From Paenibacillus stellifer (lineage in GTDB: Bacteria > Bacillota > Bacilli > Paenibacillales > Paenibacillaceae): a stretch of 64,000 nt of DNA. Within the stretch, counting starts at the first letter, position 1; each line of letters opens with the position of its first letter. The notes beneath the pieces were generated by a model. It was not told where the DNA came from and did no database searches. It saw only the letters and a program-made list of their open reading frames with translations. The stretch is taken from assembly GCF_000758685.1 (NCBI RefSeq), contig NZ_CP009286.1, positions 774,501 to 838,500 on the forward strand, written 5' to 3'. This document shows, piece after piece, positions 1 to 9,997 of this stretch. The position numbers were made by a program, and so were the translations under genes.

Positions 1-942
<942 letters not shown>

Positions 943-1016
943 AGACAACGCAAGATTCGTTTCGATCCAGTTTTCAGGTGATCAAGCCTGAATATGCATT
1001 TGTACCGCAAATGCCC

Positions 1017-1134
1017 GTTTGGTGGCGATGGCGGAGGGGTTCCACGCGTACCCATCCCGAACACGACCGTTAAGCCCTCCAGCGCCGATGGTACTTGGAC
1101 CGAAGGGTCCTGGGAGAGTAGGACGCTGCCAAGC
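1017..1134 (+). rRNA. 5S ribosomal RNA
   Basis: A 118-nt 5S rRNA lies about 75 nt after the 23S gene. The terminal helix forms between GTTTGG at the start and CCAAGC at the end. The conserved ACCCATCCCGAACACG-type loop and the GGGAGAGTAGGACG 3' domain are present. This is the usual rrn order. Confidence 0.95.
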
Positions 1135-1139
1135 ACATG

Positions 1140-1171
1140 AACCACTGCTGAGTATTCAGCAGTGGTTTTTT
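1140..1171 (+). terminator. rRNA operon terminator
   Basis: A perfect 12-bp stem (AACCACTGCTGA / TCAGCAGTGGTT) is followed by a T-run. It sits 5 nt after the 5S rRNA and so ends the rrn transcript. Confidence 0.93.
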
Positions 1172-1294
1172 GCATGTATTCAACGTTGTTGGACTTGCTT
1201 TTTCTAGGGAAAAGGGAATAGATTTAGAAGGTATGCTCTCAAGCTTGGGAGGAAGCGGCGTATCCGCTAAATTACAAGAGAATGGGGCAAGATC

Positions 1295-2044
1295 ATGGAA
1301 CAACCATCGAAAGCGGTTTGGAACGAATCGCATAAGGTATACGCCAACGATACGGATGTTCATGGACAGGGCAAGCTGTCCTTTATCTTGGATATGCTTC
1401 AGCATGCAGCCGACTCGGCCGTGGAAGGCATGGGCGTCAGTCTGGGCGATCTGCTGCAGGCCGAAATGGGCTGGATGCTGATGACGCTGGATCTCCACAT
1501 CGGACGGTTGCCCCGGCAGGGGAACCGGCTGAATGTCCGAACCTGGAGCAAAGGTACGAAGGGGCCGCTGTGGCAGCGGGATTACCGGATTTTTGATGAA
1601 GAGGACGGCCGAGAGATGATTTCAGCCCGTTCTACCTGGGCGCTGGTTGATATCGTCAAGCGGAAGATTTTGCGTCCAAGCGCGCTCCGGGCTGACGTTC
1701 ATCACTATACCGGCGACTCGGTGGGAGATATGCCGGACAAAGTGGCGACCCCAGTGGAGCTTCGGTTAGAGGAAGCTTATCGGTATCAGGTGCGATACAG
1801 CGGACTGGATAACTATGGTCATTTGAACAATGCGAAGTATGGGGATGTATGCTGTGATGCTTTGCCATTGGAGATATTCCGCACCGGGCAGCTTCAGCGG
1901 TTCCAAATAACGTATTTGCAGGAAGCAGCTTACAGGGATGAGATAGCCGTTAGCGTGGGCAGAGCACATGAGCATGAGTTCTATCTGCGGGGAATGCAGG
2001 GGGACAAGATTTTTTTCGAAGCGCATATGGAATTGAAGCAGTAA
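1295..2044 (+). CDS. acyl-ACP thioesterase family protein
   Basis: A 249-aa protein of the FatA/bacterial acyl-ACP thioesterase type, expected to release fatty acids from acyl carrier protein in the cytoplasm. The length fits two tandem hot-dog domains: the first is roughly residues 5-135, and the second starts near residue 160 with the characteristic DNYGHLNNAKYGD segment. That Asn/His-rich region in the second domain carries catalytic residues in the family. The ribosome site is weak (GGGGC before ATG). It lies 27 nt before topB in the same direction and may be co-transcribed with it. The fatty-acid chain-length preference cannot be read from the sequence. Confidence 0.82.
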   Translation: MEQPSKAVWNESHKVYANDTDVHGQGKLSFILDMLQHAADSAVEGMGVSLGDLLQAEMGWMLMTLDLHIGRLPRQGNRLNVRTWSKGTKGPLWQRDYRIFDEEDGREMISARSTWALVDIVKRKILRPSALRADVHHYTGDSVGDMPDKVATPVELRLEEAYRYQVRYSGLDNYGHLNNAKYGDVCCDALPLEIFRTGQLQRFQITYLQEAAYRDEIAVSVGRAHEHEFYLRGMQGDKIFFEAHMELKQ

Positions 2045-2071
2045 GGGAACGGTATTTGAAAGGAGCGAGTC

Positions 2072-4213
2072 ATGAAAGATTTGGTGTTGGCGGAGAAGCC
2101 GTCGGTCGCGCGTGAAATTGCGCGGGTGCTGGGCTGCCGCGAGAAGCAGAAGAGTTATTTGGAAGGACCAAAGTATATCGTGACCTGGGCGCTGGGCCAT
2201 CTGGTAGGATTGGCGGAGCCCGAGGATTATGATCATAAATATGCAACCTGGGCGCTGGAGGATCTGCCGATCTTGCCGGACCGGATGAAGCTGAAGGTGC
2301 TCCGGGAGACGGGCGGGCAGTTCAAAGCCGTGCAGCACCTGATGAAGCGTCAGGATGTCGGGGAGCTCATTATCGCTACGGATGCGGCGCGGGAAGGCGA
2401 GCTGCTGGCGCGATGGATTATACAGATGGCCCAGTGGAAAAAGCCGTTCCGGCGCCTGTGGATCTCGTCGCAGACGGACAAGGCGATCAAGGAAGGCTTC
2501 GCATCGCTGAAGCCGGGCCGGGAGTTCGACCGGCTGTACGAATCGGCCCGCTGCCGGGCCGAGGCTGACTGGATGGTCGGCCTCAATGTGACGCGCGCGC
2601 TGACAACGAAGTTCGGCGCGCCCCTGTCGGCGGGACGTGTACAGACGCCGACGCTGGGCATGGTCATGGACCGGGAAAAGGAGATTCTGAATTTCCGGTC
2701 CCAGGAGTTCGACACGGTGACGGCGGACTTCGGGAACTTCCAGGCCCAGTGGCGCAGCAAGAGCGGCGACGGGCGTATCTTCGACAAGACGCAGAGCGCG
2801 GCGCTGGCGAAGAAGCTGGAAGGGCGAAACGGCACGCTGACCAAGGTGCAGAAGAGCGAGAAGAGCGAGCCGCATCCGCTCGCCTACGATTTGACGGAGC
2901 TGCAGCGCGACGCGAACCGGAGGTTCGGATTCTCCGCGAAGCAGACGTCCAGTGTGCTGCAGCGGCTGTACGAGCAGCATAAGCTCGTCACTTATCCGCG
3001 GACGGACAGCCGCTATTTGACGGCGGATATGACCGGAACGCTCAAGGAGCGGCTGGACAGTGTCGCGATCGGACCTTACGCGTCTTTGGCCCGTCCATTG
3101 CTTCGCCGGCCGCTGAATATAACGAAGCGGATTGTGGACGACAGCAAGGTAAGCGATCATCATGCGATCATTCCGACGGAGCAGACGGTGCTGTTGAATG
3201 AACTGAACGCAGAGGAGCGGAAGCTGTACGATCTCATCGTGCGCCGATTCATTAGCCTGTTCTATCCGCCCGCCCGCTTTGATGCGGTGGCGGTGACGGT
3301 TACTGTGGACGGCGAGACATTCACAGCGAAGGGATCAACTGTCAAGGATGCCGGCTGGCGCGAGGTCTACGGCGGCGATCTGAGCCTGTCTGAGGAGGAT
3401 GAAGCAGGCGAAGGCGGAGAAGCCGCTGATGGACGTGGGATTACACTTCCCGAGCTTCGGCAGGGCGAGCAGGTGACGATCCGCCGCTGTCTGCTCAAAG
3501 GCGGCCGTACCCAGCCGCCGGGCCGCTATAACGAAGCCTCGCTGCTGACGCAGATGGAGAAGCACGGTCTCGGAACGCCGGCGACACGGGCGGATATTAT
3601 CGAGAAGCTTGTCTCGTCGGATACGATTGAGCGGCAGGGCAACCAGTTGCACCCGACCGGAAAGGGCAAACAGCTGATCGAGTTAGTCTCCCCACAGCTG
3701 CGCACGCCGGACCTGACAGCCCGATGGGAATCGGAGCTGGAGCGGATTGCCCGCGGCCAGGGGAAGCCGGAGCCTTTTCTCCAGGGAATCCGTGGAATGG
3801 CGAAGGAACTGGTCGCCGAAGTCAAGAACAGTGGTGCGGAGTACAAGCCGCATAATGTTTCGAACAGCCACTGTCCGCAGTGCGGAACGCGGCTGCTGGA
3901 GAAGAAGTCGAAGCGCGGCAAGCTGCTGATCTGCCCGGCAGATGATTGCGGCTATACGAGAGCAGGCGAGAAACGGCTGTCCAACCGCCGCTGTCCGCAA
4001 TGCCACAAGAAGATGGAGCTGAAGGAAGGCAAGGCGGGGATGTACGTGCAGTGCCTGGGCTGCGGCATAACGGAGACGATGGACAAGGACAGCAAGCATA
4101 TGAACAAGCGCGAGCAGCAGAAGCTCGTACAGCAGTACAGCAAGCCGGAGAGCCTCGGCACGAGTCTGGGCGATCTGCTCAAAGCGGCGATGGAGAAGCA
4201 GGGAGACAAGTAA
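2072..4213 (+). CDS. topB: DNA topoisomerase III
   Basis: A 713-aa type IA topoisomerase that relaxes or decatenates DNA by transient single-strand cleavage. The Toprim domain is at the N-terminus (LAEKPSVAREIARVLGC), with the acidic DAAREGE motif near residue 105. The catalytic tyrosine is Tyr308 in VTYPRTDSRYLT. Unlike the shortest TopB proteins, it ends in tandem zinc-ribbon Cys pairs (CPQC...CPADDC, CPQC...CLGC) around residues 590-670. A good ribosome site (AAAGGAGCG) precedes ATG. A terminator follows at 4314. Confidence 0.95.
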   Translation: MKDLVLAEKPSVAREIARVLGCREKQKSYLEGPKYIVTWALGHLVGLAEPEDYDHKYATWALEDLPILPDRMKLKVLRETGGQFKAVQHLMKRQDVGELIIATDAAREGELLARWIIQMAQWKKPFRRLWISSQTDKAIKEGFASLKPGREFDRLYESARCRAEADWMVGLNVTRALTTKFGAPLSAGRVQTPTLGMVMDREKEILNFRSQEFDTVTADFGNFQAQWRSKSGDGRIFDKTQSAALAKKLEGRNGTLTKVQKSEKSEPHPLAYDLTELQRDANRRFGFSAKQTSSVLQRLYEQHKLVTYPRTDSRYLTADMTGTLKERLDSVAIGPYASLARPLLRRPLNITKRIVDDSKVSDHHAIIPTEQTVLLNELNAEERKLYDLIVRRFISLFYPPARFDAVAVTVTVDGETFTAKGSTVKDAGWREVYGGDLSLSEEDEAGEGGEAADGRGITLPELRQGEQVTIRRCLLKGGRTQPPGRYNEASLLTQMEKHGLGTPATRADIIEKLVSSDTIERQGNQLHPTGKGKQLIELVSPQLRTPDLTARWESELERIARGQGKPEPFLQGIRGMAKELVAEVKNSGAEYKPHNVSNSHCPQCGTRLLEKKSKRGKLLICPADDCGYTRAGEKRLSNRRCPQCHKKMELKEGKAGMYVQCLGCGITETMDKDSKHMNKREQQKLVQQYSKPESLGTSLGDLLKAAMEKQGDK

Positions 4214-4313
4214 AAGACCTGATAGAGTGCGGGATTGCGGGTGTAACCTCCTTGGAGATCACCCCTAATTCCGTCTGGATGGTTGATAGGAATCAAACGA
4301 TACGAACTGCATA

Positions 4314-4357
4314 AAGGCTGGGGGCATGGGAATGACCAATGTCCTTGGCCTTTTTTT
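4314..4357 (+). terminator. terminator after topB
   Basis: An imperfect stem rich in G-T wobbles (AAGGCTGGGGGCAT pairs with ATGTCCTTGGCCTT) is followed by seven T. It is the likely end of the thioesterase-topB transcript. Confidence 0.7.
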
Positions 4358-4400
4358 GGCTCATGGAGTGCTGTGCTGCCATGATTCTTATTAAATAAAA

Positions 4401-4442
4401 GAGACCGTCCGGCTACGAAAGCCCGGCGGTCTCTGTGCCAAA
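4401..4442 (-). terminator. terminator after the amylase gene
   Basis: Read on the minus strand, GAGACCGCCGGGC ... CCGGACGGTCTC forms a stem followed by TTTTATTT. It lies just past the amylase stop codon and faces the topB terminator. Confidence 0.8.
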
Positions 4443-4463
4443 TTATTATAATTTGGAGTTTGC

Positions 4464-7400
4464 CTATTTATCCTTCCATTTTGCGACTGTGATGCCGATC
4501 GCCTGATTGCCGCTTACTGTGGTGTACGTTCGATTGGTAACATCCCCTCCACTGGATGTCGTTTCGACACTTGTCCACGCGCCGCGCGTGATTTTGTACT
4601 GAATCGAGGTTCCCGGCGCCAGGCTAAGCGTGATGCTATAGGTACCATCGACAGTGTTCTTGGTCAATTTATAAGCCGGGTCCGCCGCGTTCCAACTGTT
4701 GAGACTGCCGGCCAAGTAGACGGAATCCGAGTCGGTCGTTGTAGACGGAACTTTTACTTTAATAGTGACCTGGTCTGCCGTTGTTGGCGCTCCGGGAATA
4801 ATGACACCCGACCCGAAATACGTCGAAGTTCCGGGATTGAAGAAGTAATTGCTGCCGCCGTTGTTGTCCCAGGTGCCGCTTCCATTGTTAAATACTGCTT
4901 CCAGACGGCTGGCCGAACCGATGTTGACCGTTATTTTATAATATCCGGATACTTCAGCCGCTGTCATCGCGACTCCAGGTGCAGTGGTCCAGGTTCCGCC
5001 CTCCGGACGATAATGAATATATGGCGTGCTGTATCCCGGTTTATAATAGACGGTTACGGAGTTGCCCGTTTCGACATCGGTTGTTACCGACACCTCGTTG
5101 CTTGCCGGAGACAGGTTGCCCGCAGCGTCCTTGGCTTTGACCGTATATTTGTACAACGTGCTTCCCGTAAGGCCGCTGTCAGTGTAGGACAGTCCGGTGG
5201 CCGTTCCCACCAAAACGCCGTCGCGGTAAATGTTATATCCCGTCACGCCGACATTGTCTGTCGCCGCGTTCCAGGCCAGAGTTACCGAAGAGCTCGTATG
5301 GGCGCTCGCCTGAAGCTCGGTCGGAGCTGTCGGCGCCGTTGAATCATCCGGATTCTGGGTATACCAGCTAGTACCGTCGAACCAGCTTTCTTGCGTACGC
5401 AGCACACCGGCCTGATTGGCCGCCGGAGTCTGATGGCCTGAAGCGTCCTTGAAGATGACTCTTGCACTGTCTACCGCCGGAATGGTGTAAACATACCAGC
5501 TTCCGCTTTCAAGCGTCATCACCGGGGATGTCGCCCAGGTTGGCCCGGTCGTGGTCGGTGTTGTTTCATAATAATACAACTGAGGATCACTCCAGGTGGA
5601 CGGCTTTTTAAAGTGAATCGTCAGTCCAGCGGGAGGGTCCGCTTTGGTGAACGTATAAGAAGCCGTTGCGTTCTTGCCGTCTTTAACCGCCCAGAGCTTC
5701 AGCGTCACGGACTCGCCTACGGCAAGGCCCGAGCCTAACGTAATTATCGTTCCGTTGGTGTAAGTCTGACCATTTGTTGCGCTTGGCTCGCTGCCGTCTG
5801 TCGTATATGTCGAGGTGTCGGCATATGCGGTGCTCAGCGTTACCGAGACTTCGTCCGTCGTGAACTTACCGCCAGCGGGAGAAGCGGATACACTGGGATC
5901 GTATTGGATGGGACCTGCCGCTTCAATCAGGATAACTCCCTTGGAGCCTGCGGTGAATACGGCCTTGCCACCGCTGACGGTTGTCGTTGCGCCCGTATAA
6001 GCGTCTCTGACCAGAGTTCCGTCGCCAAATACCCCGCTGACGGTTACGGATGTCGAGCCGGAGGCGCCTGTCGCAACCACTACTCTGTCGTCAATGCCTT
6101 TAGCGGCATTGGTATACGTGCGGCTGAAGGTGTAAGGCGAGCTGGCCAGCAATTTATGGGTGCCCGCTCCAACAGCGGGATGATTATTGCGGAATTGGCC
6201 AAGCTTTTGCCAGTGCTGAAGCACATCGGTATTCATGCTGCTCCAGTTCATGTCCGAACGCGTGCCCTGTGTCGAATCCGAACCGGTTGCCCCGAACACT
6301 CTGCCGCTTTCATCTCCGTAGTAAGTCTGAACGCCACCCGGAAGCAGCAGCAGCGCGGTTCCCGCCTGAATCAACGAGTTCCGGTCGTACAGCTTCGTGT
6401 CATGTGACGAAATGTAGCTCAACGCATTGAAGGATGAATCGCTGTCGCTGTTAAGCTGGCTGGCATAGCTGGAGAACAAGCCTTCCAGATCGTTCAAATT
6501 GGAATTCTGGAACGAGAAATTGATAAGGGAATCAAACCCGTTGCTGTAATACGAATCCTTGGAAATGCCATGACCCCAGACTTCGCCGGTCATCCAGAAA
6601 TTGTCCGTCCAGTTGGCGCCCGGTTTGGTCGGATTATTCGCTCTCCAGGTTTGAAGAGCCGCATTTGTGGAATCCTTAAGCTGCTTCCATCTGTATTGCT
6701 CCACATGCTTGGCAGTATCGCAGCGGAAACCGTCGATGCCGAACTCCTGTACCCAGGAAGACAGCCATTTCACAATATAATCCGCGGGAGCGATCCCCAG
6801 GTCCTGACGGAGTCCGCTTGCCGCCGGAACGACCCATGCGTTGTTGGAGCTACCTTCCTGCGCCCATTTCGTCTTGAGAAGCGGAGGAAGACCCTGGCTT
6901 GTCGTCACGTCGGTCTTGAAGTCTGGCAAGCCCGAAAGCGTCTGCGTCAAATCGTCGCCGCCGCCGGCCGTATATCCGGCGATTCCCGCTCTGACCCAGC
7001 CCGCTCCCCACCATTTAGCCCAGCTTGTCGCATCGTTATAGTCGATGTTGTCGTTGAAGCTGTGCCAGGTTTGTCCGCTTCCCGGGACCCAACTGCTGGT
7101 CATCCCGTTCAGCCGTGTGCCGTATCCGTATTGCTCCATATCCTTGATGGTCGAATAGCCGGCATGGTTCATCACGACATCCACAATACGACCCGGATGC
7201 CCAGGGAATGGGCTAAATCCACGAATTCACGCATTTCGTCGATGGTGCCCATATTTTTGTCCATCTCCGTGAAATCATTGGCGTAGTAACCGTGATAGGC
7301 ATAATGGGCAAAATCGCCGCCGCTTCCGCCTCCCGTCCACCCATGCATCTGCTCATAAGGCGCGGTCAGCCAAATGACATTCGTTCCGAGATTCGAAAAG

Positions 7401-7684
7401 TATCCTTCTTGCAGCTTTTTCGTCAGACCCTTGATATCACCGCCGTGAAAAGTGCCGATATTACTGCCCTTAGCATCGACGGAAGGCCTGCCGTATGAAT
7501 TGTTGTTTGATGAGTTGCCGTCATAAAAACGGTCCGTCATCACAAAGTAAACGTTTGCATTATCCCATGTAAAATTGGATGTGCTTGCCGCTGCGGCTGC
7601 CTGCTTCGGTGAAACGTATAGCAACAGAGAAAATATCATGACAAGTGCCAAAAAAGATGAAGACCACTTTTTAACCGATTGCAT
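4464..7684 (-). pseudogene. secreted multidomain alpha-amylase, frameshifted
   Basis: Two adjacent minus-strand frames (7684-7172 and 7184-4464) together encode one GH13 alpha-amylase of about 1,070 residues, an exported starch-degrading enzyme. The first frame has a signal peptide (about 30 aa) and the start of the catalytic barrel. It shifts at 7182-7185, right before the DVVMNH motif, where TTGTGGAT replaces the expected TTGGAT; this looks like a 2-bp TG duplication. In the second frame the nucleophile is Asp156 (GFRCD), the acid/base is Glu201 (TGEVWG) and the third acid is Asp262 (SSHD). After the barrel come a chitobiase-type module, a CBM26-like module, an FN3 domain, a CBM25-like module (YYKPGY) and a C-terminal CBM20-type starch-binding domain. 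The ribosome site AAGGAGG is good. Unless it is recoded or the shift is a sequencing error, the product stops after about 170 aa. Confidence 0.88.
7547..7559 (-). promoter_or_regulatory. cre-like site inside the amylase coding region
   Basis: On the minus strand the sequence TGCAAACGTTTAC matches the CcpA catabolite-response consensus closely. It lies about 130 bp into the amylase gene, where a roadblock-type cre would act. It also encodes the normal NANVY segment, so chance cannot be excluded. Confidence 0.4.
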
Positions 7685-8320
7685 TTTCTGCCTCCTTTTT
7701 AGTATGGTGCTGTAACGGCCTTTATGCTTTGTGCTGTCATCACATTCCCGAAAAGCCCGTCTTGCCTTCGAACGCTGTAGGCATTCGGGTATTGACTGTT
7801 CGAAAAGCGGGAGCGCATCTGGAAGATCAAGCTTGCCGCCTCAATAGACTTGTCTGACTGAAGTCGATAAAGTCCTGCAAATCCATAAGCTCCTTCATAT
7901 CAAATGCCGGACTAATGAAAAGAGATGTTCTAATTCAAGCAAGCAAACGTTTGCACAAAAGATAGCGAATAGCTCTCTGTTGGCAAATTCATTAAAACCG
8001 TAACTCCGCATTCAAGTCGGATGATGCCGAGTATTAGTAAAATTGCCATTATGAGGTCTTTGCGCTTTAATGTAACCGCTTTATCGAATTGGAATCATCA
8101 TATGGTCCTCCTTGTTTTTTGTAAAATCGCTAATTTCATGGAAATTGGATATATTCTTCAATTTGACTGAATAAGTAGCATATATGCTGCTGATATCGAA
8201 CTCAATCTATCCCAATCTCGATATTCGCTAAAAAAAGACATTATTTTCGTTTTTCCGCGTTCAATAAAACAGAAAATATATGTGAAATTGTGCAAGAAAT
8301 ACGAAGCGGTTGACTAAGAA
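7685..8320. other. long intergenic region between amylase and tetR genes
   Basis: About 640 bp without a convincing gene, more A+T-rich than the neighbours. It must contain the amylase promoter, but I could not assign a clear -35/-10 pair. The only strong signal is the cre site at 7942-7955. Confidence 0.6.
7942..7955 (-). promoter_or_regulatory. cre (CcpA) site upstream of amylase
   Basis: TGCAAACGTTTGCT on the minus strand is a near-ideal catabolite-response element with a palindromic AAACGTTT core. It lies about 260 bp upstream of the amylase start. CcpA repression of amylase is well established in bacilli; that it applies here is inferred. Confidence 0.7.
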
Positions 8321-8349
8321 TTGAAAATATACCGTCCAGACGGTATAGT
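8321..8349 (+). promoter_or_regulatory. tetR-SMR promoter with overlapping operator
   Basis: TTGAAA (8321-8326), 17 bp and TATAGT (8344-8349) form a sigma-A-type promoter. A perfect 9-bp inverted repeat, TATACCGTC-CA-GACGGTATA (8328-8347), fills the spacer and the -10 element. A repressor bound here would exclude polymerase, so the TetR gene just downstream is probably autoregulated. Confidence 0.8.
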
Positions 8350-8372
8350 AAATAGGTGAGGTGAACTTCCAA

Positions 8373-8918
8373 ATGAGTACAATAGGACGGCAATCCAAAA
8401 GAGAGCTGATTTTAAAAGCCACAGCAGTTCTGGTTAAGGAAGAAGGAGTGGAACGGTTAACCCTTGAAGCCGTAGCGAAGAAGGCGGGCATCAGCAAGGG
8501 AGGACTGCTCTACCATTTTCCCAACAAGGAGAAGCTGATAATCAGCATGGTCGAACAGCTGTCGGAGCAGTTTGTCCGGGATCTTAATGAGAGAGTGGAG
8601 AAGGATGAGCTGGACAGGGGCAAATGGAGCCGAGCTTATGCCGGGGCTTCCTTCGAAGACTGCGAAAGCGAGCTGACTGCGGCGCTGTATGCAGCGCTTT
8701 TTACCAACCCGGAGATGCTGGCCAAGATGCGGGATGAGTACTCCGTTATTCAACAAAAGATGGAAAATGACGGCCTCGATCCGGTACTGGCCACGATTGT
8801 AAGGCTTGCGGCCGACGGCTTGTGGTATGCCGAAAGATTCGGACTGGCTCCTCCTGGAGAGGAGCTTAGGAAGCGTGTGCTTGAAGAGTTGAAGAGATGG
8901 ACGAAGGAGGGAAAATAA
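8373..8918 (+). CDS. TetR family transcriptional regulator
   Basis: A 181-aa one-component repressor. The N-terminal helix-turn-helix (about residues 8-55; LEAVAKKAGISKGGLLYHF) is the classic TetR DNA-binding domain, and the remainder is the ligand-binding and dimerisation part. I chose ATG 8373 over GTG 8361 because AGGTGAGGTG is correctly spaced only for the ATG. The stop codon overlaps the start of the SMR efflux gene (TAATG), so translation is coupled. It most likely represses this two-gene operon through the palindrome at 8328 and releases it when a cationic drug is bound. The ligand is unknown. Confidence 0.88.
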   Translation: MSTIGRQSKRELILKATAVLVKEEGVERLTLEAVAKKAGISKGGLLYHFPNKEKLIISMVEQLSEQFVRDLNERVEKDELDRGKWSRAYAGASFEDCESELTAALYAALFTNPEMLAKMRDEYSVIQQKMENDGLDPVLATIVRLAADGLWYAERFGLAPPGEELRKRVLEELKRWTKEGK

Positions 8919-9265
8919 TGGCCTATTTGTTTCTTGCAATTTCCATTGCCAGCGAGCTTGTCGGAACTTCTATGCTAAAAGCCTCGGAGGGATTCACGAA
9001 ACTGTATCCGACTCTTTTTACAATTGTGGCGTTCGTGTGCTCGTTCTTTTTTATTTCCCTGACGATGAAGACGATACCGTTAAATGTGACGTATGCGATA
9101 TGGTCGGGCGTCGGGACGGTAGCAACGGTTCTCATTTCCGTTCTGGTATGGAAAGAGAAAATCAGCATCGGCAGCGTGGTGGGCATTGCGCTGATCGTAA
9201 TCGGCGTTGTCGTGCTGAATATGTTCGGTCCCGGACACGGAGGAACAGACAAGCTCGCGAATTGA
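8918..9265 (+). CDS. small multidrug resistance (SMR) efflux protein
   Basis: A 115-aa membrane protein of the EmrE/QacC family with four hydrophobic segments. The essential membrane-embedded glutamate is in helix 1 (ISIASELVGT), and the family-typical YAIWSGVGTV lies in helix 3. Such dimers export lipophilic cations in exchange for protons. ATG 8918 is preceded by AAGGAGGG and overlaps the tetR stop. An upstream in-frame start at 8897 would add residues not expected in the family. Many TetR-linked SMR proteins act in pairs, but no second SMR gene is adjacent here. Confidence 0.9.
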   Translation: MAYLFLAISIASELVGTSMLKASEGFTKLYPTLFTIVAFVCSFFFISLTMKTIPLNVTYAIWSGVGTVATVLISVLVWKEKISIGSVVGIALIVIGVVVLNMFGPGHGGTDKLAN

Positions 9266-9282
9266 ATATCAATCAAGAGAGT

Positions 9283-9328
9283 AGCGGCAGCCTGGGCATT
9301 CATTTGCTTCAAGGCGGGCCGCTTTTTC
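9283..9328 (+). terminator. probable terminator after the SMR gene
   Basis: AGCGGC (9283-9288) pairs with GCCGCT (9318-9323) across a long loop and is followed by five T. The stem is short, so support is moderate. Confidence 0.5.
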
Positions 9329-9370
9329 CCTATATTAGGGGGGGAACATGGGATGTTTTGCAAATAAAAG

Positions 9371-9399
9371 TTGACGTTAACGTAAACATTAAATATAAT
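9371..9399 (+). promoter_or_regulatory. merR promoter with palindromic spacer
   Basis: TTGACG (9371-9376), 17 bp and a perfect TATAAT (9394-9399). The perfect palindrome ACGTTAACGT (9374-9383) overlaps the -35 element and spacer, which is where MerR-family proteins bind. Autoregulation by the following gene is inferred. Confidence 0.75.
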
Positions 9400-9468
9400 T
9401 GGCGATGGATATGAAAAAGAATGCTGACTTGCTGAAAATTTTCATGAGTAGAAATCAAGGAGGCTAGC

Positions 9469-9894
9469 ATGAACTGGTTGAAAATTGAACAAGTCGCTCA
9501 AGAGACCGGGCTGACTAAACGGACGATCCGCTATTACGAAGAAATCGGGCTGCTGGATTCGCCGCACCGGAGCGAGAAGGGTACGCGGCTGTATACAGCC
9601 GATGACATAACCAATCTGCGCCGGATTGTGGATGCCAAGGAAGTGCTCGGCATTTCGCTTCAGGATCTGCAGCAATTCGTGTCGTTCCGTCATTCGCTGG
9701 AGCATTATCGCCAGAATTACAAAGGCCGCGATGGGCAGGAGGGACGGATCGAGAAGCTGACGGAGCTGGAGCAGAAGCTGAGCGATCAATTGGAGCTGCT
9801 GGACCGCAAGCTGGAGAAGATGGTGAGCTTCCGTGACGAGCTTCGGAGCATGCACGAACGGGCGCAGACCGTACTGGAGGAACTGCAATCCTAA
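9469..9894 (+). CDS. MerR family transcriptional regulator
   Basis: A 141-aa regulator. Residues 4-70 form the winged helix-turn-helix typical of MerR (TKRTIRYYEEIGLLDSPHR), followed by a long dimerisation coiled coil (about 85-140). No metal-binding cysteines are visible, so a small-molecule inducer is more likely than a metal. The ribosome site AAGGAGG is strong. It precedes an MFS efflux gene by about 100 nt. The pair resembles YfmP/YfmO of Bacillus subtilis in arrangement and sequence type; orthology is inferred, not shown. Confidence 0.85.
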   Translation: MNWLKIEQVAQETGLTKRTIRYYEEIGLLDSPHRSEKGTRLYTADDITNLRRIVDAKEVLGISLQDLQQFVSFRHSLEHYRQNYKGRDGQEGRIEKLTELEQKLSDQLELLDRKLEKMVSFRDELRSMHERAQTVLEELQS

Positions 9895-9997
9895 GAGGCC
9901 GTGAAGGAAGAGAGAAGTTCGCAAGTGAAAGGCTGCAGGCGGGGCAAGCCTCCCGCACAAGACAGAGAAGAACTATGATTTTGGAGGGAAACCGAAC

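Noticed and set aside
1766..3163. 465-codon minus-strand open frame opposite topB
   Set aside because: Antisense to the topoisomerase and thioesterase genes; no domain and no promoter.
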